A DNA stretch of 29,928 nucleotides. Origin: an uncultured Oscillospiraceae bacterium (GTDB taxonomy: Bacteria; Bacillota; Clostridia; Oscillospirales; Oscillospiraceae). The stretch is taken from assembly GCA_947624465.1 (NCBI GenBank), contig CANQKJ010000004.1, positions 1-29,928 on the forward strand. The letters run 5' to 3'. A program made the position numbers and the translations under genes. The notes under the pieces were generated by a model. That model searched no databases. It had not been told where the DNA came from and saw only the letters and a program-made list of their open reading frames with translations. Numbering within the stretch: position 1 is the first letter of the stretch; every line of letters begins with the position of its first letter. This document shows, one piece after another, positions 9,084 through 17,046 of the stretch.

Positions 9084-10794
9084 CAAACTCCGCCTCCTTA
9101 TATCTCACCGGCAATATGATATCCACCTGTGTGCCGCGGGGCTCCCGCCGGGAGAGCTTCAGGCTGGCCTCGCTGCCGTATAGAAGCTCCAGTCGGTCGA
9201 TGGCGTTCTGGATGCCCATGCCCAGATCATCACGGAATTCCCGGCTTTCTCTGAATTTCTCGACCCGTCCTAGCACCTCGTCGGTGATACCGGGACCTGT
9301 GTCGGAGATCCGCAGGTGCAGCCTGTCCCCCTCGCTCCACGCCTCCGCTGTGATCTCCACGATCTGGCCGGGGAGCAGGGCGTATTTGATGGCGTTTTCG
9401 GTGAAGTTCTGGACGATCAGGGGCGGGATCAGGCAGCGGGCCAGCTTCTTATCACAGCGCACCTCGGCCCGGAACACGTTGAGGAAGCGGGCCTGCTGGA
9501 TCTCAAAATAGTTCCGGATGTGTTCCATCTCCTGGCCCAGCTCCACAAAATCGGCGTTGGCGTTGACCACATAGCGGAAGTATTTGGACAGGCACAGGAT
9601 CATTTTCCGGCTCAGCATATACTCCTCCGGCTCGTAGCTGTAGAGGATATTCAGCGTGTTCAGGATAAAATGGGGCTGGATCTGCCGGCTCAAAAAGCCC
9701 AGGCGGATCTTTTCATTTTTGATCTTCTGCTCGTATACGCTGATTTTCAGCTCCGACACCTCGTCCATCATGCGGTTGAAGTGCCTGTTGATTCGGTCGA
9801 ACTCCGACCCCACCCGGCTTTGGGGGATGCGGTAGTCCACATCGCCCTGCTCGATCCTGCTCATGGCCTCCGTCAGAAGATCCACCGGCCGCACGATCCA
9901 CCGCTGTATGGCGATGATGATGACTGGGATGATGATCACAGCCACTATGGACAGGATCTGGAGCACCCGGATGGCGATGGGCAGGGCGTTGGAGATTTGA
10001 TCCTTGGACAGGGCCTGGACATAGCACAGCGGTGACCGTTTTGACTCCGCCGTGACCAGGACATAGCTTTTGCCGTTGTAGTTCTGAGCCGCGGCAGTGA
10101 GATCGAAGTTGTCAGCCGTATCCCCGCTGGCCAGATAGACCTCTCCCCCGCCGTCGGTAAACGCCTGGACGGCGTCGCCGTCACCGCTGTATAATCCCAT
10201 AGCGTCCGCCAGGCTCCTCAGGTCGATCCACGCGCCGTAGACCGTGTTCCGGCGGGCGGCGGTCACCAGCAGGAACGGCTCGCCGGCGGCGGTCACAAGC
10301 TGCCAGCCCTGGCGCTTGATCTCTCCGCCGGGAGCGGCGTTGTCCAAAACATACGTTTTAGCGGCCTGCGCCAGCAGGGAACTCCCCCCTTGGGTGATGA
10401 ACAGATCCTTTGCCGGGAACCAGACATAGGCCCCTTCGATCAGGGAGTTGTCCTCCAGGATGTCATCCAGCGTATTGGCCAGGCGCACCACGCTCTCCAT
10501 CTGCCGGTAGTATTCGTCTGTGTCCAGGACCTCTTTTTCCGAAAGACGGGAAAAGTCCTCGTTATTGTGCGCCACTGTGTACAGCCTGACGTCGATGCGG
10601 GAAAGGGCGTCATCGAGCTGATTCATGTACATCTGGAGGGCGTTCCGGGTCTCCAGGGAGACCTGGTGCTCCACCTCGTCGATGACCGTGTATCCCAGGA
10701 TCAGCGTCAGCAGGTTCAGCGGGATCACCACCGCAAGCACGATCACGATCAGCCGGAATACCGCTGACGACAATACATCCTTCCATCCCTTCAT
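9064..10794 (-). CDS. sensor histidine kinase (YesM type, HisKA_7/HPK7-like)
   Basis: Membrane sensor of 576 residues. Transmembrane helix 1 is near residues 11-35, an extracytoplasmic sensing domain spans about 40-270, helix 2 is near 271-297 and a HAMP linker near 298-350. The phospho-acceptor H375 lies in the YesM-type motif RQIQPHFILNTLNIL. The ATPase domain has the N box QNFTENAIKYAL near 464 and glycine boxes DTGPGITDE and GMGIQNA. It autophosphorylates and passes phosphate to the AraC-type regulator encoded just downstream with a 20-bp overlap. The gene follows the esterase after 33 bp, so it may be read from the rhamnosidase promoter and give positive feedback. Confidence 0.94.
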   Translation of the reverse strand: MKGWKDVLSSAVFRLIVIVLAVVIPLNLLTLILGYTVIDEVEHQVSLETRNALQMYMNQLDDALSRIDVRLYTVAHNNEDFSRLSEKEVLDTDEYYRQMESVVRLANTLDDILEDNSLIEGAYVWFPAKDLFITQGGSSLLAQAAKTYVLDNAAPGGEIKRQGWQLVTAAGEPFLLVTAARRNTVYGAWIDLRSLADAMGLYSGDGDAVQAFTDGGGEVYLASGDTADNFDLTAAAQNYNGKSYVLVTAESKRSPLCYVQALSKDQISNALPIAIRVLQILSIVAVIIIPVIIIAIQRWIVRPVDLLTEAMSRIEQGDVDYRIPQSRVGSEFDRINRHFNRMMDEVSELKISVYEQKIKNEKIRLGFLSRQIQPHFILNTLNILYSYEPEEYMLSRKMILCLSKYFRYVVNANADFVELGQEMEHIRNYFEIQQARFLNVFRAEVRCDKKLARCLIPPLIVQNFTENAIKYALLPGQIVEITAEAWSEGDRLHLRISDTGPGITDEVLGRVEKFRESREFRDDLGMGIQNAIDRLELLYGSEASLKLSRREPRGTQVDIILPVRYKEAEFDESDLD

Positions 10795-10827
10795 GTTCCA
10801 AACCGCCCTCCCGCTCCGTCGGCAGAC

Positions 10828-11661
10828 TCAGACGCCGATATTGCCGCTGTTGATGCCCAGGCCGTTTTCCTCTGTAGGAAGCCACTCGATGGCCTTTTTG
10901 ATATAGGCGTCCCAGAAGTCCCACTCGTGATTTCCTGGCCCCACCTCAAAGGTGACGTCCGCGCCCTGCTCTTTCAAAAATCCGGCCATCTCCCGGTTCA
11001 CCGGCAAAAGGCTGTCCTGATCACCGCAGGCCATGTACAGCCGGGGGATGTCCTTTCCCGCCGCCTTGAGCCGTTTCGCCAGATACTTGGGGTTCTTGTC
11101 GCTCTCCAGCACCTTGGACAGGTCGCCGAAGCAGGCCTCCGCGTAGCTCCTGGTCTCGATGAAAAACCCCGTGTCCTCCGTGCGGGCCGCCATCTGCTCC
11201 AGGTGGAGCGCGCCGGAGAGCACGATGATATGGCTGAAGGTCTCGCTGTACCTGAGTCCATTGCGCAGCGCGCCGAAACCGCCCATGGACAGCCCGCCGA
11301 TGTAGGTGTCCTCCCGTTTCCGGGACAGAGGGAACATCTTCCGGGTCAGCTCCACCAGCTCCCGGCCCACAAACTGGCCGTAGAGGTTATTGGACTCGGG
11401 CCGGTCCACATAGAAGGAGTTGTCCCCGGAGGGCATGACCACCGCCAGGTCGTGTTCCTCGGCATATCGCTGGATGCGAGTGCCGCAGACCCAGTCGATA
11501 TAGCTGCCGAACACGCCGTGGAGCAGATACAGGGTCTTATACGGCTTGTCCTCCCGCTTGGGCATACCGGGAAGAGTCATTTTGTCCGCCGGCAGGATCA
11601 CGTTGACGGGTACGGTGCGCATCAGAGACTGAGACATGAGTTCCATCCGAATGAGTGCCAT
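10828..11661 (-). CDS. esterase D / CE1-like alpha/beta hydrolase
   Basis: Putative serine esterase of 277 residues in the Esterase (PF00756) family, which includes feruloyl and acetyl-xylan esterases of CE1 and S-formylglutathione hydrolases. The nucleophile is S125 in GGLSMGGFGA, the acid is the Asp in ACGDQDSLL near residue 228, and the His is in GPGNHEWDFW near 254. LLHGVFGS near residue 47 supplies the oxyanion hole. There is no signal peptide. It begins 12 bp after the rhamnosidase stop and precedes the sensor kinase by 33 bp, so it is part of that operon. With the type-B carboxylesterase it gives the locus two de-acylating enzymes, implying an acylated glycan or flavonoid glycoside as substrate. 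Confidence 0.9.
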   Translation of the reverse strand: MALIRMELMSQSLMRTVPVNVILPADKMTLPGMPKREDKPYKTLYLLHGVFGSYIDWVCGTRIQRYAEEHDLAVVMPSGDNSFYVDRPESNNLYGQFVGRELVELTRKMFPLSRKREDTYIGGLSMGGFGALRNGLRYSETFSHIIVLSGALHLEQMAARTEDTGFFIETRSYAEACFGDLSKVLESDKNPKYLAKRLKAAGKDIPRLYMACGDQDSLLPVNREMAGFLKEQGADVTFEVGPGNHEWDFWDAYIKKAIEWLPTEENGLGINSGNIGV

Positions 11662-11673
11662 ATCGTTTCCTCC

Positions 11674-14295
11674 TCAAATATCCATGATCATATCAGGGAC
11701 ACGGTCCGGTGTGACGCCCTCCCGCCGGTAAGGCACGGTGGGCGTATAGCTGATCTCATAGGTCCCGGCCTCCAGCTCGGTCCCTTTCATGGGAGCGCCG
11801 TTGCAGAGCACGCCGGCCTCCGGGGCGTGGGGCAGCGCCGCCCGCGCCTTCCCGCCGAAGGGCACTGTCAGGGTAAAGCGCAGCGTCTCGCCCTCGATGC
11901 GCCATTTGCTCTCATAGGTCCCCACGGGGGTGTCGCACCGCACGGAGGCCGACGACATCCGGCCGTCCGGTTTGGGAGCCCAGAGAATCTCCCGGAAGCC
12001 GGGGGCCTCCTCCACGGGATTGATGCCGCCCATATGGCGGTACATCCACTCCACGATGGAGCCATAGGAGTAGTGGTTCAGGGAGTTCATGCCCTCCGGG
12101 TTGATGGTCCCGTCCGGGAGGATGGAGTCCCAGCGCTCCCAGATGGTGGTGGCCCCCATCCGCACCGGGTACAGCCAGCCGGGGCAGTCCTCGTTCAGCA
12201 GCAGGGTATAGGCCATCTCGTTATATCCGTTCTCCGAAAGGGCCTTGCACAAACATGGTGTGCCCACAAAGCCGGTCCTGAGCTTGCAGTGGTCTTTCAG
12301 CAGTCTGGCGTTCAAGTCGGCCGCCACGCGGGGCCTGAACTCCTCCGGGCAGAAGCCGAAGGTCAGCGCCACCGCATAGCCGCACTGGGTGGGCACCGCC
12401 AGCCGCCCGTTTTCGGTGAAATACTCCGCCCGCATCGCGGCCCGGATCTTATCCGTCAGCCGCTCATAGTCTGCTACATCCTTTTCCAGCCCCAGCACCC
12501 GGGCGGCCTTCGCCGTCAGGGACGCGGACAGGTAGTAATAAGCGGAGGCCACATAGAACTGCTCGGTAGCCCCGGTGGGGAACATCGGATCCTCCCCGTC
12601 CAGGGCCAGCCAGTCGCCGAAATGGAACCCGGTCTGCCACAGCCCACGGTCTCCGGTCTGCTCGTCCTGCCGGCGGATGTACTCCAGCCAGCCCTTCATA
12701 GAGGGGTACTGCTGCTCCAGGATGGCCCTGTTGCCGCTGTGGAGATAGACTGTCCAGGGGATCACCGTGGCGGCATCCGCCCAGGCTGCGGATCCGCCGG
12801 GCCCCATGTGGAAGGATGGGATCACCATAGGGACGCAGCCTTCATATTTCTCCTGTTCCCGCAGCATGTCGTAGCCGTATTTTGAGTAAAACGCATAGGT
12901 ATCCATGTTGAAGCAAGCGGTTCCGCAGAACACTTGGGCGTCTCCCGTCCAGCCCATGCGCTCATCCCGCTGAGGGCAGTCCGAGGGCACGTCCACAAAA
13001 TTGCCCCGCTGTCCCCACAGGGCGTTCAAAAACAGCCGGTTCACCAGGGGATTGCTGGTCTCCGCCCAGCCGGTCTCGTCCAGATCGGAATAGATGACCT
13101 CGCCAATGAAGTCCTCAAGGGCCGCCGCGCCGGTCATGCCCTCAATCTTCACATATCGGAACCCATAATAGGTCAGGTGAGGGCGGACCCATCTCTCCGC
13201 ACCGTCGGATATGTACGTAAACTCCGCCTTGGCGGAGCGCAGGTTCTCCCGATAGAAGCAGCCGTTCTGGAGGACCTCCCCATATTGCAGGCGAAGCCTC
13301 GTCCCCTTCGGCTCCCGGCACAGGAAGGACAGCCAGCCCACCATGTTCTGCCCCAGGTCGATGACCGTCTCCCCCTTTGGAGTATGGAGGATACGTTTCG
13401 GGACCAGTCGCTTTTTCACGACCACGGGCAGGCTCCGACGGGGAGAGAGCTTTGCTTTGTCATAAGGGAGGATCTCCGCGGCGTACTCCTTATCGGACCG
13501 GAACCCTGGCTCATACACTTCGCCGTGGTAGATCTCCGCGTACCGGACGGCACACTCGCGCACCTTCCAGCGCTCATCGGTGAACAGCGTCAGCTTTCCC
13601 CCGCTCTCCTCCTCGATATCCAGGCACAGGAACAGGCCCAGCCGGTCGCCGTAGATTTTGTTTTTCCCGTCAAAACCGAAGTAGCCGCTGTACCAGCCCG
13701 GGGCCACCACGACGGATATCTCATTCTCTCCGGGCCGGAGCAGGCTGCCCACGTCAAAGGTGATGACCTGCTGCCAGGAGTCGTAGTCGTTGCTGTACGG
13801 GGTCAGGTATTCCTCTCCCGCCTTCTGCCCGTTGATCCGGAGCTCAAACACGCCCAGCGCAGTCACACGGGCTCTGGCCCGTCTGACTGGTCCGTCCACC
13901 CGCACGTTCCCGAAAAACTCGCCCACCGCCATGTCCGCCGGCGCGGCGATCATCTCACCGGGGAGCGCCGGCATCACCGCAGGGGTCTCAAAAAACGCCG
14001 TTTCGCTGGCGCCGGTATCGCCGTCGTCCGCCTCTACGGTCACGTTCCAGTAATAGCGAGTGTCTGGGCTGAGTTCTAGCCCCTCCGGGAGCCGATATGC
14101 GACAGAGTCGATGTCGGCGTCCATGCCGCTGTCGAAGGCAAGACGCTCCATGGCCGGGTCCGTTGCCAGACGGACCCGCGCCGCCCGCTGCCTCTTTCCG
14201 GTACTCTCGGCCGCCACCCAGGAGAGAACCGGACGATCCAGCTCAAATCCAATGGGATCTCTGATATAATCGACTCTCATTCGGCTGATTTTCAT
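11674..14295 (-). CDS. alpha-L-rhamnosidase, GH78 family
   Basis: Inverting hydrolase of 873 residues that removes terminal alpha-L-rhamnose from pectic fragments, saponins or flavonoid glycosides. The N-terminal beta-sandwich modules (residues about 1-330, including the rhamnosidase N-terminal segment DRPVLSWVA) are followed by an (alpha/alpha)6 barrel with the catalytic region DCPQRDERMGWTGDAQVF near residue 450, whose acidic residues include the general acid. TTIWERWDSI and NSLNHYSYGSI near 730-755 are also typical. The ATG at 14295 (MKISRMRV) is preferred over the frame start 33 bp upstream because GGAGGGG lies 7 nt before it. It is the first gene of the visible minus-strand cluster. No signal peptide is evident. 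Confidence 0.95.
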   Translation of the reverse strand: MKISRMRVDYIRDPIGFELDRPVLSWVAAESTGKRQRAARVRLATDPAMERLAFDSGMDADIDSVAYRLPEGLELSPDTRYYWNVTVEADDGDTGASETAFFETPAVMPALPGEMIAAPADMAVGEFFGNVRVDGPVRRARARVTALGVFELRINGQKAGEEYLTPYSNDYDSWQQVITFDVGSLLRPGENEISVVVAPGWYSGYFGFDGKNKIYGDRLGLFLCLDIEEESGGKLTLFTDERWKVRECAVRYAEIYHGEVYEPGFRSDKEYAAEILPYDKAKLSPRRSLPVVVKKRLVPKRILHTPKGETVIDLGQNMVGWLSFLCREPKGTRLRLQYGEVLQNGCFYRENLRSAKAEFTYISDGAERWVRPHLTYYGFRYVKIEGMTGAAALEDFIGEVIYSDLDETGWAETSNPLVNRLFLNALWGQRGNFVDVPSDCPQRDERMGWTGDAQVFCGTACFNMDTYAFYSKYGYDMLREQEKYEGCVPMVIPSFHMGPGGSAAWADAATVIPWTVYLHSGNRAILEQQYPSMKGWLEYIRRQDEQTGDRGLWQTGFHFGDWLALDGEDPMFPTGATEQFYVASAYYYLSASLTAKAARVLGLEKDVADYERLTDKIRAAMRAEYFTENGRLAVPTQCGYAVALTFGFCPEEFRPRVAADLNARLLKDHCKLRTGFVGTPCLCKALSENGYNEMAYTLLLNEDCPGWLYPVRMGATTIWERWDSILPDGTINPEGMNSLNHYSYGSIVEWMYRHMGGINPVEEAPGFREILWAPKPDGRMSSASVRCDTPVGTYESKWRIEGETLRFTLTVPFGGKARAALPHAPEAGVLCNGAPMKGTELEAGTYEISYTPTVPYRREGVTPDRVPDMIMDI

Positions 14296-14348
14296 ACCGT
14301 TCCCCTCCGTTGCCAGATTTTTTGACATATTTATAGTTAATCAAAGTT

Positions 14349-14407
14349 ATTATACTATACCAAGCCAAAGGATAATGCTGTTATTCTATCAACATTGTGC
14401 CATTATA
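14349..14407 (-). promoter_or_regulatory. candidate promoters upstream of the rhamnosidase operon
   Basis: Reading the minus strand, two extended -10 sequences occur: TGG-TATAAT (14402-14407) and TGG-TATAGT overlapping TATAAT (14349-14359). Neither has a convincing -35 box, so an activator or reliance on the extended -10 is likely. The stretch is much more AT-rich than the genes on its left. Confidence 0.4.
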
Positions 14408-14797
14408 CCAACAAAATTGCAAAACCAGCAGGGGAATTTGAGCATTTTTAAAAAGTCTCCTCTGGTTCTGTTCTCGCAGAACCCGGCGAGAGTTTTCAAA
14501 ATGGCCAGCAGCCAGGGAAACATCGTGCATACAAATGTCAACCAGGATTATTTGGAGCCTTTTAATGCCAAAAGGCCAACGAACCCATGCGCATTTGCGA
14601 AAATTGATGTAGCTTTACGTGTGATTTATAACCTTTCGGCAGCATGTAGTAATATGTCTGGGTTTACTAAATTGCGCCCCTCCCGCGCAGAGAGCTTACT
14701 AAGCAGTAATCCTTGTCCGCCGGGCGTGACAGGCAAACCTCTCCGCAGATGATGCGTGATGTTTTTTTCAGCTTCCGTTTGATAACACAACCGCCTT

Positions 14798-14821
14798 TTA
14801 AAAACGAATCTTCGTTTTTAA
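14798..14821. terminator. hairpin with TAAAAACG/CGTTTTTA stem (copy A)
   Basis: A perfect 11-bp stem with a 2-nt loop and runs of A and T inside the arms can act as a weak terminator in either direction. Two related hairpins occur at 15078-15106 and 16612-16642. The surrounding 14408-14880 has no credible gene; I see no other feature in it. Confidence 0.5.
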
Positions 14822-14879
14822 GAAGAATCATGCGACTCCTCATTGAACCACTTACCCTTTTCTTGACTTTCACCTTGTA

Positions 14880-15031
14880 CGCATTATCCCCGTATAAAAC
14901 GCGCATTAGTTTTTCAAGCCGTCAAGAACTATTCCCTAATGCGGAAATAATGCGGCGACAACACGCCCCTAATGCGCACACGACAGCGCCCATGATCCTG
15001 TGCGTATTACCTCAGCATTATCGCCGCATTA
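14880..15031. repeat. cluster of six TAATGCG/CGCATTA heptamers
   Basis: Exact copies of the heptamer occur at 14880-14886, 14902-14908, 14937-14943, 14948-14954, 14970-14976 and 15025-15031 in both orientations, with near copies at 15003 and 15014. Several are arranged as inverted pairs. The stretch has no credible gene. Its role is unknown: operator array, iteron-like region or remnant of an element end are possible. Confidence 0.6.
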
Positions 15032-15034
15032 GAG

Positions 15035-15073
15035 ACAATCTTCGCGCATATCATTTTGTCGTTCGAAGATTGT
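15035..15073. repeat. inverted repeat ACAATCTTCG/CGAAGATTGT
   Basis: Perfect 10-bp arms (15035-15044 and 15064-15073) enclose 19 nt directly after the heptamer cluster. No U-tract follows, so it is more likely a protein or recombinase site or a structured RNA piece than a terminator. Confidence 0.5.
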
Positions 15074-15077
15074 ATGT

Positions 15078-15106
15078 CTTAAAAACAGCAAAATGCCGTT
15101 TTTAAG
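15078..15106 (-). terminator. hairpin with TAAAAAC/GTTTTTA stem (copy B), downstream of the SLOG-like gene
   Basis: A 9-bp stem, 15078-15086 with 15098-15106, has an A/T-rich base. It lies 44 bp after the SLOG-like gene on the minus strand and could end its transcript. It resembles copies at 14798 and 16612. A second hairpin, CATCTGCA/TGCAGATG (15126-15146), sits between it and the gene stop. Confidence 0.5.
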
Positions 15107-15149
15107 GAAAAACATTACTGACCACCATCTGCATAGAGTGCAGATGATG

Positions 15150-15620
15150 TTAGCCCGCCGGCTGAAAAGTAAAGAAACGAGGAATCACCGAAACCGATAA
15201 CCCGCCACATTTCTCCCGCCTGCGTGCGTATTCAAGCAGTTCCCTTGCGTTACTTGCCGGGTGCCAGACATAGGCGATCAGATAGTCACTGTGGTCGATC
15301 ATATACCGGTTGGCCCGGACGATGGCCAGCCTGCGAGGCACTCCCTCCAGCGGCGGATAGAAGGAGCCGTCAAAATAGTTTGGGAGCTCTATAGACCGTT
15401 CTCCAGGATGGTAGGGCAGCAGCCGGGTGAGCAATATGCCGGGATGCCGCTCCTTCACCTCTTTGACAGCCTTTCCCGCCAAAGCGTCAAAGTTTCCATA
15501 GCGGCCCACCACAAACTCCTCCACACCGTATCCCGAGACATGGCGCTCTACCTCAGCGATCAGGGCGGCAAGAATCTCGTCCGGCGCGTCATGGTGGCCG
15601 ATAAAAAAGCAGGTTTTCAT
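15150..15620 (-). CDS. SLOG-like (YpsA/DUF1273-type) Rossmann nucleotide-binding protein
   Basis: Cytosolic protein of 156 residues. The N-terminal FFIGHHD resembles the FTGHR-type start of SLOG/DUF1273 proteins, and the later pattern (KERHPGILLTRLLPYHP, VRANRYMIDHSDYLIAYVWHP) matches the Rossmann-like order of that family, with a nucleotide or nucleotide-derived ligand expected. The ATG at 15620 is chosen because GGAGG lies 5 nt before it. A TTGAAA-N17-TATAAT promoter precedes it and it is divergent from an XRE regulator gene. SLOG-like genes are common cargo on Clostridia mobile elements, and some SLOG families act as nucleotide-signal sensors in conflict systems. Its ligand cannot be inferred here. 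Confidence 0.65.
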   Translation of the reverse strand: MKTCFFIGHHDAPDEILAALIAEVERHVSGYGVEEFVVGRYGNFDALAGKAVKEVKERHPGILLTRLLPYHPGERSIELPNYFDGSFYPPLEGVPRRLAIVRANRYMIDHSDYLIAYVWHPASNARELLEYARRREKCGGLSVSVIPRFFTFQPAG

Positions 15621-15662
15621 GGCAGCCTCCATATCATCTAATTCAATTTAACACTTATGGTC

Positions 15663-15691
15663 ATTATATCTTGTTTATTTAGTCGTTTCAA
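15663..15691 (-). promoter_or_regulatory. sigma-A-type promoter of the SLOG-like gene
   Basis: On the minus strand, TTGAAA (15686-15691) and TATAAT (15663-15668) are separated by exactly 17 bp. The gene start is 43 bp downstream of the -10 box. Confidence 0.75.
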
Positions 15692-15766
15692 TATGAATTG
15701 CTGATTACACTGGATAGAATAGCGGCCTCTGCATAGTAAAATCATATGCAAGAGGTGGTCAGTGAT

Positions 15767-16078
15767 ATGGAGCAAGCCGTCTTTATCAAGCGGTTGGTAG
15801 AGCTGCGGATGAACAAGGGTGTGTCCGCACGGGACATGAGCCTTTCTCTCGGACAGAGCGCCGGGTATATCAACAACATTGAGAACGGAATAAACTATCC
15901 GTCCATGACCGTTTTCTTCTATATTTGTGAGTATCTCGGCGTGACGCCAAAAGAGTTTTTTGACGTGGAAACGGCCAACCCCACGAAAGCAAACGATTTA
16001 TTGAACGCGGTCAAGGGCCTGAGCAACAAGCAGTTAGACAACCTGATCGCGCTTGCGAGGGATCTGAAAAAACAGTAG
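15767..16078 (+). CDS. XRE-family helix-turn-helix regulator
   Basis: Small DNA-binding protein of 103 residues. A Cro/C1-type helix-turn-helix covers about residues 8-65 (RLVELRMNKGVSARDMSLSL, then GYINNIENGINYPSM), followed by a short helical tail. The ATG at 15767 is favoured over the one at 15746 because AGAGGTGG lies about 9 nt upstream and the family N-terminus starts there. It is divergent from the SLOG-like gene, so it may control both. It is the last gene before about 1.3 kb of hairpin-rich DNA leading to the integrase module. Its targets are unknown. Confidence 0.85.
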   Translation: MEQAVFIKRLVELRMNKGVSARDMSLSLGQSAGYINNIENGINYPSMTVFFYICEYLGVTPKEFFDVETANPTKANDLLNAVKGLSNKQLDNLIALARDLKKQ

Positions 16079-16133
16079 AGCGCCCTTTGAAAATCTCAGC
16101 GAGGTGTCAGTCCACGTGAATGGCGAATAACAG

Positions 16134-16165
16134 CCCCGGCCAGAACGAAATCGTTCTGGCCGGGG
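16134..16165. terminator. GC-rich perfect hairpin after the XRE gene
   Basis: A perfect 14-bp stem (16134-16147 with 16152-16165) has an AAAT loop. No U-tract follows directly. It is the first of several hairpins between 16134 and 16642 and may act as transcription insulation for the element. Confidence 0.55.
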
Positions 16166-16184
16166 GGCTAAGAAAAATGGGTCA

Positions 16185-16218
16185 GGGAGGGCCCGTCCAA
16201 GTTTGGCCGGGCCCTCCC
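16185..16218. repeat. inverted repeat GGGAGGGCCCG/CGGGCCCTCCC
   Basis: Perfect 11-bp arms enclose a 12-nt loop, 20 bp after the preceding hairpin. There is no U-tract. Its function is unknown. Confidence 0.5.
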
Positions 16219-16310
16219 TCCTGCAAGACAGGGGCTGCTGGGAAGCGCCTTGTGTACTCAATTTGCCGCAGCTCCAGATTTCGTGTATTTGAACAATTTT
16301 GCTCTCTTCC

Positions 16311-16354
16311 AAAAAGAAAAACTACCGAGGGGTCTAAGACCTCGGTAGTCTTTT
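16311..16354. terminator. bidirectional Rho-independent terminator
   Basis: A 10-bp stem (16321-16330 with 16340-16349) is flanked by an A-rich run on the left and CTTTTC on the right. It can end plus-strand transcripts from the XRE gene and minus-strand transcripts coming from the right. Confidence 0.7.
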
Positions 16355-16363
16355 CGCCTTTCA

Positions 16364-16449
16364 GCCCTCAAAAAAGCGCCGTATTTCAAGGCCTTGAGGG
16401 CAAAAAGGGCATGTACCATTTGGGGGGCGCAAAAAGCCCAAAAATGGTA
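16364..16449. repeat. two further hairpins (GCCCTCAA/TTGAGGGC and TACCATTT/AAATGGTA)
   Basis: The first pairs 16364-16371 with 16394-16401, the second 16414-16421 with 16442-16449. In the second, an inner GGGC/GCCC pairing extends the stem. Neither has a gene nearby. They continue the hairpin cluster that begins at 16134. Confidence 0.45.
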
Positions 16450-16611
16450 TATTGCGTTTTTTCAAAAATCAGAACTTTTTGAGCGGATTTGTTCTTGTGG
16501 ACACCCGGCGTTCCGAACGTCCATAACCCGCTTCGACGGCCACGCCGGGAAGCGCGGTGCATAGAAACCGGGAAAGCCGACGGATAGGATGAACCGATAT
16601 TACCGGCACAA

Positions 16612-16642
16612 CTCTAAAAACGACAAAGTGACGTTTTTAGAG
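16612..16642. terminator. hairpin CTCTAAAAACG/CGTTTTTAGAG (copy C)
   Basis: A perfect 11-bp stem closes a 9-nt loop. It shares the TAAAAAC...GTTTTTA core, and a CAAA.TG loop segment, with copy B at 15078. It probably insulates the downstream promoter at 16705. The preceding 16450-16610 has no credible gene. Confidence 0.5.
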
Positions 16643-16704
16643 GCCTCCGGAATAAAATGTAGTATTCTGTCGAAAAGAAATTCAGGTATTTTGCGCATAT
16701 GCTC

Positions 16705-16733
16705 TTGACAGTTTAGCTGGGATATGTTACCAT
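16705..16733 (+). promoter_or_regulatory. promoter of a candidate non-coding RNA
   Basis: TTGACA (16705-16710) is followed after 17 bp by TACCAT (16728-16733) with an extended TGT just before it. Transcription would begin near 16740. No sizeable plus-strand gene follows until the excisionase at 17417, and a strong terminator intervenes. Confidence 0.65.
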
Positions 16734-16739
16734 CTCATC

Positions 16740-17045
16740 ATTGATTGCTTGTGCGTACTTCGCTGAAATCGCGGAGCCGGGTCCTTTGGACCTGGGACCG
16801 GGGGGACACCCGCATTGCATACGTTGTTAAGGTTGTACGTTATGCCGGAACGGCCGCTACAGGAGACAGCGGCGTTTACTGGCAGGAGCTTATAGGGGGC
16901 AGTATACCCTTTTGAGGGTAGATTGCCCGTTGTTGAATGCTTATCATAGTCCTCTGGGCTGAAAAGTGAAGAATGCCTGCGCTCATTGAGAGTGCGAAAA
17001 GTTTGTTGACGTTGATGTTTTGACGACTTTTCGCACTCTCTTTTT
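16740..17045 (+). ncRNA. candidate structured RNA of about 305 nt, or leader with a tiny ORF
   Basis: The stretch is bounded by a near-consensus promoter and a 15-bp terminator. Internal stems include GGTCC/GGACC near 16785, GCCGCT/AGCGGC near 16853-16872, and a nested pair GGGCA/TGCCC (16897-16901 with 16924-16928) enclosing TACCC/GGGTA (16905-16909 with 16916-16920). A 17-residue ORF (ATG 16842, stop 16895) with AAGG upstream lies just before the nested stem, as in attenuator leader peptides. It could therefore be a regulatory leader for the excisionase/integrase genes or an independent RNA. I do not recognise the family; known housekeeping RNAs (RNase P, SRP, 6S, tmRNA) do not fit its visible motifs. 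Confidence 0.45.
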
Positions 17046-17046
17046 G
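16988..17046. terminator. strong Rho-independent terminator ending the candidate RNA
   Basis: A perfect 15-bp stem (16988-17002 with 17026-17040) is followed by TTTTTG. The loop is 23 nt, unusually long. The next stretch, 17047-17416, has no convincing gene; it holds one inverted repeat, CTCTCACGCT/AGCGTGAGAG (17216-17225 with 17247-17256), around a GC-rich core. Confidence 0.8.

Noticed and set aside
615..14079. Long plus-strand open frames (up to about 650 codons) opposite the glycan genes
   Set aside because: They are mirror frames of GC-rich minus-strand genes, rich in Gly, His, Arg and Val with no ribosome sites or domains.
14880..15073. CRISPR array
   Set aside because: The repeated units are only 7 bp, irregularly spaced and in both orientations, with no cas genes.
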